From Clostridium sp. CF012 (lineage in GTDB: Bacteria; Bacillota; Clostridia; Clostridiales; Clostridiaceae), in contig NZ_JAHLEF010000014.1 in the NCBI RefSeq assembly GCF_018861755.1, forward strand, positions 1 through 64,000: DNA of 64,000 bases. Direction: 5' to 3'. Shown piece by piece: positions 36,975 through 47,600 of this stretch. The position numbers and the translations under genes are program-made. The notes beneath the pieces are model-generated. The model was not told where the DNA came from and made no database searches. It saw only the letters and a list, made by a program, of their open reading frames with translations. Each line of letters starts with the position of its first letter. Position 1 is the stretch's first letter.

Positions 36975-37011
36975 GGCAAAAAAAAGAAGATAGTCTTCTA
37001 AAACTATCTTC
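36975..37011 (-). terminator. Intrinsic terminator overlapping the methyltransferase stop codon
   Basis: AGAAGATAGT pairs perfectly with ACTATCTTCT around an 8-base loop and is followed by seven T on the minus strand. The stop codon TAG of the methyltransferase lies inside the stem. Confidence 0.8.
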
Positions 37012-38533
37012 TAAGATATCTCCTTAAGATATCTGCTATTGCATTTGACATTAATGGAGGCACACTATTTCCTATTTGCATATATGTCTTAGTATATGGA
37101 CCTAAGAAGAAATAGTTATCTGGATATGATTGCACCCTCGCAGCCTCTCTTGGACTTAACCCTCTTGCTTGATTTGGATGTATATACATGTTACAGTCGA
37201 ACTTCATATGGGCTGTAATCGTTTTGCATATTCTATTAGGAATTAACTTGTAATACTTATCCTTAAAAATATCACTTCTTGATGTATACGGCATTATATC
37301 TGCTATTCTTTCACTATCTGACTTATCTCCTGGCAGCATTCTCGCGAAAATCTCTATATCTCGGTCATTATTATATCTTGTCTTATGATTAAAAATAAGT
37401 GTATTTCTAGATCCTTGATTTATTAAGTCTGCATACGCACTACTTGCCTTACTTCTATTGCATTCAATCTTTTTTCCTGATTCCTCTGTGTCCATTTTTG
37501 TAGAATTTCTTATTCTTAATGGTTGTAGTTCTCTCAAATCTCCAATAGCATCTTGCAAAACATACTTCTCCATACCTTCAGCATAAGATTCTATTTCTTT
37601 AATTATTTCTTTTGCGTTAATTTGTAACCTTTCACTTATATCTGACCTTATTCCTATATAAATCAGACGTTTTCTATTTTGTGGCACTGAAAAGTCGCTT
37701 GCGTTAAAAACATGATAGCAAACATCATAATCCGCTCCTTTAAGATTATGAAAATCTTCTATTACTTGGTCTGCGACACTTATCATACCCGCTACATTCT
37801 CCATCACAAAGAATTTAGGTTTTATTTTCTCGACCCCTCTTACATAATACTTATAAAGAACATTCCGAGGATCATCTATTAGTCTCTGTCTATTAGCCAT
37901 TGAAAATCCTTGGCATGGCGGACCCCCTATTATAACATCTACTTCATCATTAATATATTCATCAATTTTATCAACAATCTCTTTTATATCTCCGGTTATA
38001 ATTCTCTCTTTTGGAACCTCAGAATGATTAAATGAATACGTTTCTGTACATACATCTTCAATATCATTAGCAAGCAGTGTTTTAAAGCCATTTTGATAAA
38101 ATCCCAAGCTCATCCCACCGGAACCGCAAAAGAAATCTACCACAGTAGGGCTTTTTGTATCTTTATAATATTCAATCATTGCCTTTTCTCTATAATAATC
38201 CATATACTTCATTAAGTTAGTATCTATCATTTCATTAAGGCTTAAATATTCTGATAAAACAGACATTATAACGTCAAAATCTTTGTCTAAAACAATCTTT
38301 AGTTTATATATTTCATCGACATTCCGTATGACTCCTAGCTTTATAAGGAAGTTATAAAGCTCAATTGAATAGTCATTTTTCTGTACAATAATTTTTTTTT
38401 GTATTTTATATAATTGACAAATACAATTAACAAAATCATTCAAAATATTTCGAAATATCTTTTTTTCTCCAGTCTTAGTAATACCAGCTAACTCTTGAAA
38501 TATGCTAAAAGATTTCTTTTCTATTTTCACCAT
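37004..38533 (-). CDS. DNA cytosine-C5 methyltransferase (509 residues)
   Basis: It methylates cytosine C5 using S-adenosylmethionine. Motif I is VDFFCGSGGMSLGF near residue 133, motif IV with the catalytic cysteine is GGPPCQGFS, motif VI is MENVAGM, motif VIII QNRKRLIYIG, motif IX LSPREAARVQSYPDNYFF and motif X IGNSVPPLM. The first 130 residues are an unusual N-terminal extension without recognised fold. It starts 3 bp after the 350-residue methyltransferase, so the pair is one transcript. Two methyltransferases fit a non-palindromic target, each modifying one strand. Confidence 0.92.
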   Translation of the reverse strand: MVKIEKKSFSIFQELAGITKTGEKKIFRNILNDFVNCICQLYKIQKKIIVQKNDYSIELYNFLIKLGVIRNVDEIYKLKIVLDKDFDVIMSVLSEYLSLNEMIDTNLMKYMDYYREKAMIEYYKDTKSPTVVDFFCGSGGMSLGFYQNGFKTLLANDIEDVCTETYSFNHSEVPKERIITGDIKEIVDKIDEYINDEVDVIIGGPPCQGFSMANRQRLIDDPRNVLYKYYVRGVEKIKPKFFVMENVAGMISVADQVIEDFHNLKGADYDVCYHVFNASDFSVPQNRKRLIYIGIRSDISERLQINAKEIIKEIESYAEGMEKYVLQDAIGDLRELQPLRIRNSTKMDTEESGKKIECNRSKASSAYADLINQGSRNTLIFNHKTRYNNDRDIEIFARMLPGDKSDSERIADIMPYTSRSDIFKDKYYKLIPNRICKTITAHMKFDCNMYIHPNQARGLSPREAARVQSYPDNYFFLGPYTKTYMQIGNSVPPLMSNAIADILRRYLRR

Positions 38534-38536
38534 TTC

Positions 38537-39589
38537 TTATACCTCAATTTCTAAATTTATATTTAAAGCTTGTACAATCGCTATAGCAATACTATATGCT
38601 ACATTAACTGTTACAGCATTCCCAAATTGTCTATATGCCTGTGTATTAGATACAACTTGATTCCAATCACTCGGAAATCCCTGCAAAATTCTACATTCAT
38701 TTGGTGTAAGCATTCTAACATTTGAAATAGGTCTTATTTCATCATCTTCGAATCTTTCACGGTTTATCCTATCCTCATAATAATTATCTTGTGAAGCCCT
38801 GTGCATTTTATGCATAGTAGCACATAATGGCCTAGCTACTTCCAAATTAATCTCTGGCCTAGCAACATAGTTCCTAGTCCCTGTAGCCATTATTGTTCTA
38901 AGTATTTTTTCTGATAAAAAGTATTTCCTATCAACATCTTCATCTAGTATATCTTGAACTGTAGGTTGAACTGTAGTTTCTAAATCTATAGTAGGTGGTG
39001 GAAATTCAAATGCTAAATTATTTTGCTCATAATACTCTCTTTTAAATCCAACAATAAATACTCTTCTTCTTGTGTGTGGTATTCCATAGTCGGCAGAATT
39101 TAATACATCATGGAATAAAATATACCCTAGATCCTCTTCTAGTATTCTTTTCATTCTTCTGAATGTGTTTCCACCATCATGGCTTTGTAGATTTTTTACA
39201 TTTTCTAAAACTATTATCTTAGATTGATGTCTTCTTAATATTGTTTCTATAGTGAAAAATAAAGTCCCTCTTTCATCTTCAAAGCCCCTTTGGTGCCCCA
39301 TCAAGCTAAATGGCTGACACGGGAACCCCGCTATAAGAACATCATGTTCTGGTATCTGATCCAGTACCTCATTTACATCTCCTAATTGTATGTGATCTCC
39401 AATGTTATCTCTGTAACTTTCAACTGCATATCTATCATAGTCATTAGCGAATATTATATCAAATCCTGCATTTAAAAAACCTAAATCTAAACCTCCAGCT
39501 CCCGAAAATAAACTTACAGTCCTCAGATGTCTATTTATATAATTAATTCTTTCCATATATATTTCCCAATCCCTTCTTAAGACAGCCAT
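38537..39589 (-). CDS. DNA cytosine-C5 methyltransferase (350 residues)
   Basis: All main m5C motifs are present: I SLFSGAGGLDLGF, IV AGFPCQPFSLMGH with the catalytic Cys, VI VLENVKNL, VIII HTRRRVFIVGF, a target-recognition region (about 190-280), IX LTPNECRILQGFPSDW and X FGNAVTVNVA. The length is usual. Ribosome site is weak at the first ATG, and a second in-frame ATG 11 codons later is possible. It lies upstream of the second methyltransferase. Confidence 0.93.
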   Translation of the reverse strand: MAVLRRDWEIYMERINYINRHLRTVSLFSGAGGLDLGFLNAGFDIIFANDYDRYAVESYRDNIGDHIQLGDVNEVLDQIPEHDVLIAGFPCQPFSLMGHQRGFEDERGTLFFTIETILRRHQSKIIVLENVKNLQSHDGGNTFRRMKRILEEDLGYILFHDVLNSADYGIPHTRRRVFIVGFKREYYEQNNLAFEFPPPTIDLETTVQPTVQDILDEDVDRKYFLSEKILRTIMATGTRNYVARPEINLEVARPLCATMHKMHRASQDNYYEDRINRERFEDDEIRPISNVRMLTPNECRILQGFPSDWNQVVSNTQAYRQFGNAVTVNVAYSIAIAIVQALNINLEIEV

Positions 39590-39959
39590 TGTTTCTTCTG
39601 TTCTATATTACCTTCAAATCTATTATTAATTTCTTCTAATAAATCATTTTCAATTATTATATTTATAACAAAACCTAATTATTCCGAGCTTTCGCCATAA
39701 TATTATCCCTTTCGACCATACTATTTTATCATAGATAAAATTGAATAACAATATGCTTTTAAATTGTAATATATTTGCTACTTTTATAAATAATTTTCAA
39801 ATTTATCACTTATAGTAACTTGTATTTGAAAATTCTATATTATCATTGTATCGAACATTAGTTCCTATGTCAATTGTCGCCACTACATGTTGGTTATCTT
39901 ATTGTACCTCTAGATAATATCTCTATTATTGATATTCCCACTCATATAAAAATATAGTT
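39590..39959. other. Intergenic region between the Mza-type operon and the methyltransferases
   Basis: 370 bp of AT-rich DNA that must hold the promoter for the methyltransferase pair. I see no hairpin with a T tract after the 110-residue gene and no additional frame, so the exact promoter cannot be assigned. Confidence 0.4.
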
Positions 39960-40292
39960 TTAATCTATTAAGCTCCTATAGAATTCTTTAGTATTATTGT
40001 TCTGCTTAAACAACAGTCTCATCTTATACATTGTTTTATCATAGATATTAAACTCTTTTGAATACTTTATTACTTCTTCATATGTTAACTCAAAAATATT
40101 ATCAGCAATAGCAAAATATATTTCTGAGTTTATTACTCCAAAAAAATATTTTATTGCATCCTCATATAACATCCTTTTGACACCTTCAATATCACTGTTT
40201 TTATCTGTATAGCTTCCATTTCTATCCTCCCATTGAAGAAAACTTGTTATTGCTACCCTATTTTTTTCTCTTAAATAATTAGTATCTATCAT
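39960..40292 (-). CDS. Small hypothetical protein at the end of the Mza-type operon
   Basis: A 110-residue protein without recognised domain. It is rich in aromatic and acidic residues (YEDAIKYFFGVINSEIYFAI, then NIFELTYEEVIKYSKEFNIYDKTMYKMRLLF), probably all helical. AGGAGG lies well placed before the ATG. It is 150 bp after the HNH-like gene in the same direction; an imperfect hairpin between them (about 40312-40352) may separate the transcripts. Confidence 0.5.
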   Translation of the reverse strand: MIDTNYLREKNRVAITSFLQWEDRNGSYTDKNSDIEGVKRMLYEDAIKYFFGVINSEIYFAIADNIFELTYEEVIKYSKEFNIYDKTMYKMRLLFKQNNNTKEFYRSLID

Positions 40293-40442
40293 TTACGAAT
40301 ACCTCCTAGAAAGTAAAAAACTCCTACTCACTATAATGTGAATAAAAGTTTTTATTATTATAATAATATATATTTATAATGTATTATAAAATAGCTCATC
40401 ATATATTATGGTAATATAGTTCACGTTATTTATTAATCCGTT

Positions 40443-41504
40443 CTATAAGAACCTAAAATCATTGCTTAAATCAGATAGTAGTTTATTCCGCTTTTTCAAA
40501 TTAAAATATTCACTTGATACATCTGATGCCTTTTCAACACCGAACTCTGCTATTTTACCTTGAAAATCATATTTATTAGCAAGTTGATTATATTCATCAA
40601 TATATTTAGCATATTTTATATATATATCCTTTAGAAATAGCTCCTTATATTCCTTAGCCCAATCTCCATTACTTTCATGCCCTGTTAATGGGTCTATTAT
40701 TTTAGGGACTAATGCAATATTCCATGGTGCTTCAAACATTAATGCATTACGTGTCATACCAAAAATATGCGAAACTTGATAATTCATTAAGTTATCATTA
40801 CGTCTAAATCCAGTTAATTTCTGAATGAGTTTTTGAGGCTGTAGATTATTTGTTGGATCCTTTTTAACATTTTCATTTCCAAATACTTTTACATGAAATT
40901 CTTTATATAGTGGTGTACCATGAGCATCTCTGCCGTATCCTCTAATATATACTTTTTTATTATTAAATAATCTTTTTTTTAATTCATCCCAATATTCTTC
41001 TACTCTCTCAGCTAATGGATATATTGTTTCTTCTAATCCGAAGTTATAAAAATCAGTTTTTGTAATATTAAATTTCTTAGTAAAACATTCATACGAATCA
41101 AGTATTATACTATTTATCTCTTTATTATTATTTTTAACAATGTCTTTAACTATCTTTTTTTTAGTTTTAACTATTATTGCAACTTCCGTACAATTATCAA
41201 TATCCTCACTAACGCTCCTACAAAATTCTAAGTATAACTTTACGGCCCTTTTTAATGTTGCCGTTCCAGTAAGATAATTTCCATCAATAATTATTTTGTG
41301 ATTTAGTGGTTTCTTTTCAGAATAATCCAACTTTGAATACTCAAGCTTATTTAATAATATTTTACAATCATTTTCCTGATAGTGCTTATCTAAATCTCCC
41401 TCTACCCTATTTACTCGCAGGACATTTGATACACGTGAACTAATAGTCCCCTGTCCTAATTTTTTTACAACTCTTAACCATTGAGCAAATTCCTCTTTTC
41501 TCAT
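40443..41504 (-). CDS. HNH-like nuclease candidate in the Mza-type operon
   Basis: A 353-residue protein. Residues about 235-285 read NYQVSHIFGMTRNALMFEAP, then WNIALVPKIIDPLTGHES. The spacing of His, Asn-x-x-x-F, PWN, DP-TGHE fits an HNH-like beta-beta-alpha metal site, though I cannot confirm the family. The N-terminal 230 residues are not recognised (one DGNYLTGTATLKRAVKLYLEF block). GGAGAGG precedes the ATG. It lies 120 bp after the AIPR gene, in the same direction, so it is probably part of the same defence operon. Confidence 0.6.
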   Translation of the reverse strand: MRKEEFAQWLRVVKKLGQGTISSRVSNVLRVNRVEGDLDKHYQENDCKILLNKLEYSKLDYSEKKPLNHKIIIDGNYLTGTATLKRAVKLYLEFCRSVSEDIDNCTEVAIIVKTKKKIVKDIVKNNNKEINSIILDSYECFTKKFNITKTDFYNFGLEETIYPLAERVEEYWDELKKRLFNNKKVYIRGYGRDAHGTPLYKEFHVKVFGNENVKKDPTNNLQPQKLIQKLTGFRRNDNLMNYQVSHIFGMTRNALMFEAPWNIALVPKIIDPLTGHESNGDWAKEYKELFLKDIYIKYAKYIDEYNQLANKYDFQGKIAEFGVEKASDVSSEYFNLKKRNKLLSDLSNDFRFL

Positions 41505-41624
41505 TTTCCTCTCCCATAATCTATTCCTTTTTTAATTATAAAACACATAGTCTTTACCTTTACCTCAAATCATTTCTCATTTATTAATATTATATTCTTT
41601 AGGTAATAACTCATTTTAGTGCTA

Positions 41625-43733
41625 TTATACTACAATTCCTTCAGAATCAAGCTTATCTCTAATTTCCATCATCTTTTTAGCTTGCAGTGAAGACGGAATT
41701 TTGGGTGTTAAACTATCAATTTGTGTACCAATTTTCAGCAATTCCATTTCTTTTATATTTAATACTTTTTTTTCTAACCCTATTTTTAATAATCTACGCC
41801 AATAATCCGCACCAAAACGCAAAACTATAATCTCTAATGCTAAATCATTGTCTAATTTTTGTTCTTTTTTTGCTTGTCTTGCTTCAGATTGTATTTCTTC
41901 CATTGGTACAAGGTCAATCAAGAAACGTTCTGTCAAACTGTATGGTATGCATTTAAATTCTTCCCATGTTTTTACATCCTTTGCATATTCCCTTACAATA
42001 ATTCCATGAGAATCAGCTAAAAATTCGTGCGCTATCTTACATACTATTTCTACCTCATGTATAAGCGACTGATATAACTCTTGTTTTTGCCATATAATCA
42101 TAAAATTTAAAGAAAGGCCTACTGGTATACAGTTAATGATCTTAGAAATTGTATACGGCACGATTTGAGCTTTATTTCCCCCTTTTGGATACCACGGTTG
42201 TCTATATAGCAGCTTATCAACATTCTTAAAAATAATAGCAGCGCATATCGCCCTTTTGAAATAGAATTCATTAAATTGCTCTTTTGATGTAGTATATTGC
42301 CTATCAATATTATCCGCAAAGTACTTCATGTTTTTTGCAGAACCCCTTGCAACAACATATGGCAAACAATCCAAAGTAATTAAATACATAGCTAATAATT
42401 CTTTTGTTAGTTTCTGTTCTTTTGGATATTTAGCTTTAAATTTTTCTCTTTCAGATTTTGTCAATTTCATTTGCTCTTGTTCCCACTTCCCACGAAATCG
42501 CTCATAATACCATACAGTAGGATGTAGATTCCCGTGAATAGGAGGCGCCATATATTTCCTTGACATTTTTTCTATTAAAATATGGAACGGACTATTCGAG
42601 AAGAAATCAGCATCCTTAACTGGATTTTGGCAATTAGCACATTTAGAGATTTTCTGAACCATATTGTTATAAATTTCTCCTCTTTCATCTTCACTTCCAG
42701 TTGTCTTAATTACCGTCAACTTCATTGGAACAAAGATATTCGATAATTCTTTATTATCCTTTTTGATTATTGCACTTGCTAATGATGCAGTAGTTTGACC
42801 ACCGTTAATTATCTGCAAATCTCTCATACATGTAATTTCAAGTCCATTTTCACCTTGCATAAATTCAACATGCTCTGCTGTTACGGCAACCCCATTATTA
42901 TATGTAAAAAATTTAGTTGGTTCTTTTATAATTGTATTTCTAATCCCCTTGTTTACTTTTCCCTTTATACTCAAAAATGCTCTAACATTCCCTTCAAGAA
43001 GTCTACTACCATAAGCTAAATATATATCAGCTAAAAATTTACCTGTTATTATTGCTAAATAAGCATCGTAATCTATTTCATCATTCATTTTAGCTTTAAG
43101 GCATGGAATACCACTAATACCAAACTCATTTACATTAATTACAATTGGCTCATTACTAAATGACTGCATTATTTCAAAATAACGTTCAATAGTCCAAACG
43201 TTTAATTCAACGTGTCTCTCCAATAAATCTTCCCTTTTAAGCGACTTAACCTGCTCACTAAGTTTTGAATTCGAAATAATATAGAACTTAAATTTTAAAA
43301 TACTACTTCGTTCAATATCTGCTCCTATTTTAATTCTTATTTCCTTAGCCACATCAAGTGTTGGATCAGCATCGTCACAATAGTCCCCAATATTCCCTTT
43401 ATATACTTCATCAATAAATGAAACCATTTTTTTGTATAATACATCAATTTGAGTCCTTGTCAACGTCTCAAGATTAAATGTATCTTTAAAATCACTAATA
43501 ATAAGTATAATGGATCCATCAGCTTCATCAAACGCATATGCGTTAAATTGCATCATCCTATTTCTTCGACCTTGTTTTCCAAAATAGAACTTAACCGGAT
43601 CACTAACTTCGCCTAATGATTCCAATATTTCCAATGACCTAGCTACGAATTCATCATCCGTGTCAGTACAATTAATTGCTGCATCCATACGTAGTTCTTC
43701 AATAAACTCTTTACGATATTCATTTACATCCAT
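41625..43733 (-). CDS. AIPR-family protein (Mza-type operon)
   Basis: A 702-residue protein of the abortive infection phage resistance (AIPR) family. Family motifs are KEPTKFFTYNNGVAVTAE near residue 275 and LQIINGGQTTASLASAI near residue 315, followed by VPMKLTVIK. A four-cysteine-poor pair CANCQNPVKDADFFSNSPFH follows. The mechanism is unknown; AIPR proteins recur with GHKL ATPases, Z1 and DUF4420 proteins. GAGGGG precedes the ATG, 16 bp after the DUF4420 gene, so the genes are co-transcribed. A second, different AIPR gene lies at 54340. Confidence 0.85.
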   Translation of the reverse strand: MDVNEYRKEFIEELRMDAAINCTDTDDEFVARSLEILESLGEVSDPVKFYFGKQGRRNRMMQFNAYAFDEADGSIILIISDFKDTFNLETLTRTQIDVLYKKMVSFIDEVYKGNIGDYCDDADPTLDVAKEIRIKIGADIERSSILKFKFYIISNSKLSEQVKSLKREDLLERHVELNVWTIERYFEIMQSFSNEPIVINVNEFGISGIPCLKAKMNDEIDYDAYLAIITGKFLADIYLAYGSRLLEGNVRAFLSIKGKVNKGIRNTIIKEPTKFFTYNNGVAVTAEHVEFMQGENGLEITCMRDLQIINGGQTTASLASAIIKKDNKELSNIFVPMKLTVIKTTGSEDERGEIYNNMVQKISKCANCQNPVKDADFFSNSPFHILIEKMSRKYMAPPIHGNLHPTVWYYERFRGKWEQEQMKLTKSEREKFKAKYPKEQKLTKELLAMYLITLDCLPYVVARGSAKNMKYFADNIDRQYTTSKEQFNEFYFKRAICAAIIFKNVDKLLYRQPWYPKGGNKAQIVPYTISKIINCIPVGLSLNFMIIWQKQELYQSLIHEVEIVCKIAHEFLADSHGIIVREYAKDVKTWEEFKCIPYSLTERFLIDLVPMEEIQSEARQAKKEQKLDNDLALEIIVLRFGADYWRRLLKIGLEKKVLNIKEMELLKIGTQIDSLTPKIPSSLQAKKMMEIRDKLDSEGIVV

Positions 43734-43749
43734 ATATACCCCTCTTTAT

Positions 43750-44664
43750 CTATTTAATTTCATAATCCATAATATTAACCAATGACAATTCATACTGAGC
43801 CTTAACAATTGCAGAAATCAAATTATTTCTATCAAGCTTTGGGAATTCTTCATCAACTAAAAATTTTCTACAATCGCTGACTTCATAAACATAATCATCA
43901 TAATGGTCATTATATGTAAATCCTTGTAGTGACACCTTAGTAAAAAAATCCCCCTTATCATCCTCATTATCAAATGATTCATATATCTCTGAAACAAGTT
44001 CATTTAATTTAATTCCATTAAAAGCTGGACTCATTTTCTCGAGACTATATACAACAAGTTCACCTATTTTATCACTTTCAAGCTGTTCAATGGATGAAAT
44101 TTTAACTGTCTGGCTACCTCTGTGCATGGTCTTAATCTCATACCACGTATCATCATTTGAAAAGTCCTTATGTGTCAGTTCCTGTCCACTCCAACTTAAT
44201 AATGCTTGGTGTTTACCATATAGGCCAAACAATTGCTCCTCTAGGAATAAGATTTCGCCAATAAGCCCCATGATTTCTGGTTCAGTTAAAAATTCGTTCC
44301 TTGATTTTAAAAACATTTTTTTCCATAGTGAAAATCTATTTATTATATTGGTATAACCCAAGTCAGGCTCGTCAATACTTCTTGATGTCTCCATTAAATC
44401 TTCGCAAAATCTATAAAATAATCCACTAATTTCATTGTCTTCTAAAGAGAAAATTAATGTGTTATAGTCATCACTTTTATATTGATTCACTATAATTGTG
44501 TTTGTACCCATAATATTTCTAGGTGTGAATTTTGCTCTAAATTTAATTGATTTCCTTCCTTGATCATCAAGTCCGATATACCAATCCAAAATATGCTTAG
44601 CATCAGCCTTTATGAAATATCCATAAGATTTTAATTCCTTGAATCTTTCTTGTATATTAAACAT
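43750..44664 (-). CDS. DUF4420 PD-(D/E)XK motif protein
   Basis: About 304 residues. The DUF4420 family is a PD-(D/E)XK nuclease fold found with Z1 proteins. Visible elements are IMGLIGEILFLEEQLF (helix with Glu) near residue 140 and DFSNDDTWYEIKTMHRGS (Asp then ExK) near 175, giving a full active site. The ATG four bases after the Z1 stop has GAGGAGG nine bases upstream; the longest frame begins inside the Z1 gene. Probably the DNA-cutting subunit of the operon. Confidence 0.82.
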   Translation of the reverse strand: MFNIQERFKELKSYGYFIKADAKHILDWYIGLDDQGRKSIKFRAKFTPRNIMGTNTIIVNQYKSDDYNTLIFSLEDNEISGLFYRFCEDLMETSRSIDEPDLGYTNIINRFSLWKKMFLKSRNEFLTEPEIMGLIGEILFLEEQLFGLYGKHQALLSWSGQELTHKDFSNDDTWYEIKTMHRGSQTVKISSIEQLESDKIGELVVYSLEKMSPAFNGIKLNELVSEIYESFDNEDDKGDFFTKVSLQGFTYNDHYDDYVYEVSDCRKFLVDEEFPKLDRNNLISAIVKAQYELSLVNIMDYEIK

Positions 44665-44668
44665 GACC

Positions 44669-47600
44669 TTATTCCTCCTCATTTTCAGCTAGCATATCTT
44701 TAATTTCTTGCTTTGAGTAAATCGGATTAACCTTATAAGTATGCTTTTCAGCATTACTTCCATCACAATTAGGTATGCCCATAGCCAATCCAACCCATGG
44801 TTCCGTTGATTCTTTAATGACCTTCTTAGTTGCTAGACTACCTTCCCCATCTTCTTTCAAATTAATTAAATAAACTAACAAAAGAGGATTTCTCTTTTCA
44901 ACATACTTAAACCATGTGTTTATAGGATATTTTTGCTTATCTTTAAATTCCACTTTTTTATCCTGTAGATACTGCGCTTTAAAGTTGTTTTTAGCATTTT
45001 CAATTATCTCTACGTCATTTAAACACTGTCGCCCATCAGAAGGACCTGCAAGTTTCCCTCTATTTCCAATATTTATCCTATCTCGATACTCATCAACTGA
45101 ACAAGAGCGTGTTAGAGAATATATTTTAGCTCCTTCGAAAACGAGTGGTGGTTCTATTTTATCTCCATCTAAAAATACGATATCCCAACAATCTAGTTGT
45201 GATATTTCACAGCTACTTAAAAATTGATAAATTTGTTTGGTATCAAAACGTCGATTATATTTTGAAGACTTAAAATTACTTATAAAATCAATAACAATTC
45301 TTTTAGGAACATCTTTTAATGCATAATGGTTACCTTGACTTTCTAATCTATCTAATTTTACACTGCTGCCCCTCGCATTTTTTATTAACAAATGCACCAA
45401 TTGAACATTTTTGGAGTTTTGTAGTAAATCATTTATTAAATATGGTGTTTCAAAAACGTCACCAAAATAACTCATATATTCAGTTTTATCTGCTGCTATC
45501 CTCATTTTATTTGCAGCTGTTATGCGTAATTCTTTGCTATCATTACGTACTCTTACACCAAATTCTCTTGGGGTTCTCTTGCATTCTCTCATTACCTCCA
45601 AATCCTCTTTTAATAACTCAGTAGCTTCTGATATTTCAGTATACCAATCAGCTGACTTTTTACTTGTCCAAATCCTAAATAAAAAGTCATAATTTTTACG
45701 ATAACCAAACCATCTTCCCATCTGCATAAGCACATCATAGGTTGATGTGTTTCTATAAAAATAACTTATAATTAAACCTTCAAGAGTTAACCCTCTAGAT
45801 AAGGATAGACCACCAATGGCAATTATTCTCAAACCCGGATTACTTTCATATTCCAGCTTGTCTGACCCTTTAGAACTATTAATAACTTTTATTTGTATAT
45901 TTTCTACAGATGTAAAGAGCTTTTCTACAATTTGATCCCATGTGAATTCTATTCCTTCATAATTTTTTTTCCATTGAGTATATATTGCATTCAAAATTGG
46001 TATTTTCTTATTTTTCCCCAAATCATGAGATAAATCAAATTTTATTTTGTTATACGCTTCTTCATAAATTTGTTCAACATTTTCTTTCACGTATTGTTGA
46101 ACGTCAACAAATCTAGAAATATTTATCATCATTGTTCTAGGCTTATCTAAATCATGTCTTAAGTCTCTAATAGCATTCACCAAAAAAAAAGTATATATTG
46201 AATCAGTTAAGCTTTTAGGTAACGTTCCCTTCCAATTTTTTTTATGCTTATAATAAAATAAATCTTTATCCCTATCTTTGTAAAAGCTATTTTGATCCCC
46301 TATATAGTTTGATGAGGCAGACCCCTCCTGTACAAATGAGGTAGCTGTAACTTCTACGTAGTTAGCTGTAAACCCTATATAGGTAGCCTGCCAAAATACA
46401 TCTACTAATTGTAGAATTAATTTGTTGATTTTAGTTGGATTTTCTTCTTGTTCAATTGCAATTACTCTTAAATCTGAATTATTTACATAATCCGAATTGT
46501 CTGACCCTTTAGAACTATTAATAACTTTTATTTGTATATTTTCTATAGATGTAAAGAGCAAATCTACAATTTGATCCCATGTAAATTCTAACCCCTCATA
46601 ATTTATTTTCCATTGAGTATATATTGCATTTAAGATTGGGATTTTCTTATTTTTTTCCAAATCATGTGATAAATCAAATTTTATTTTGTTATATGCTTCT
46701 GTATAAATAGATTCAACATTTTCTTTCACATATTGTTGAATATCATTAACGTGTGAAATATTTATCATCATTCTTCTAGGCTTATCTAAATCATGTCTTA
46801 AATCTCTAATAGCATTTGCCAAAAGGAAAGTATATATGGAATCCTTTAGATTCTTAGGCAACGTTCCATTCCATTTTCTTTTTATATTTTTACAATTAAA
46901 TAAATCATTATCAACATTAGATCCAGCATCTTCGATATACTTTAAAGCTTTTCTGTATTTTCCACCTTCGTAAAATATCTTTTGAGCCCCAATATAGTTT
47001 GATGGAGTAGGCAAACTATATATAAAATCATTAGGAAACAAATCGTCATTCAACATGTCTTCTGTAGTTTCTGGATTAATAAAAACATTTGCAAAAGGTG
47101 TTGCTGTAAAGCCTACGTATGAAGCTTGCCAAAATACATCTACTAACTTACGAATTAATTCGTTAATTTTAGTAGGATTTTCTTCTGGCTTGTTTGTATT
47201 AATCGATGCATTATCTGCCTCATCATCAATTAGGAGCATTGGGTAATGAATTTTCTTAGTTATTGGATCAGCATTAAGATTGTATAACCACTGGTATAAT
47301 CTTTTAAGTACAGTTGTATTTTTCTTTATTACACATACAACAACCTTATTGCTTTCTAACGAAGTTGTTATTTTGTTCATATTTCCAACAAAATCATACT
47401 CTCTTGATGTCATCGCAGTAACAGAGAGTGATTTACCATCTTTACCAACCCCTATTCGAGATGTTTGAGCTCCATCATTACAACGTGAAATATCAAATCC
47501 TACAAACCCTTCTTCAACACGCTTTTGTGTTTGATTTCTCAATGTTTCAATTGTTCCCGTCAACAAAATAATAACCTTGTATCCTGCATCAGCTGCTTTA

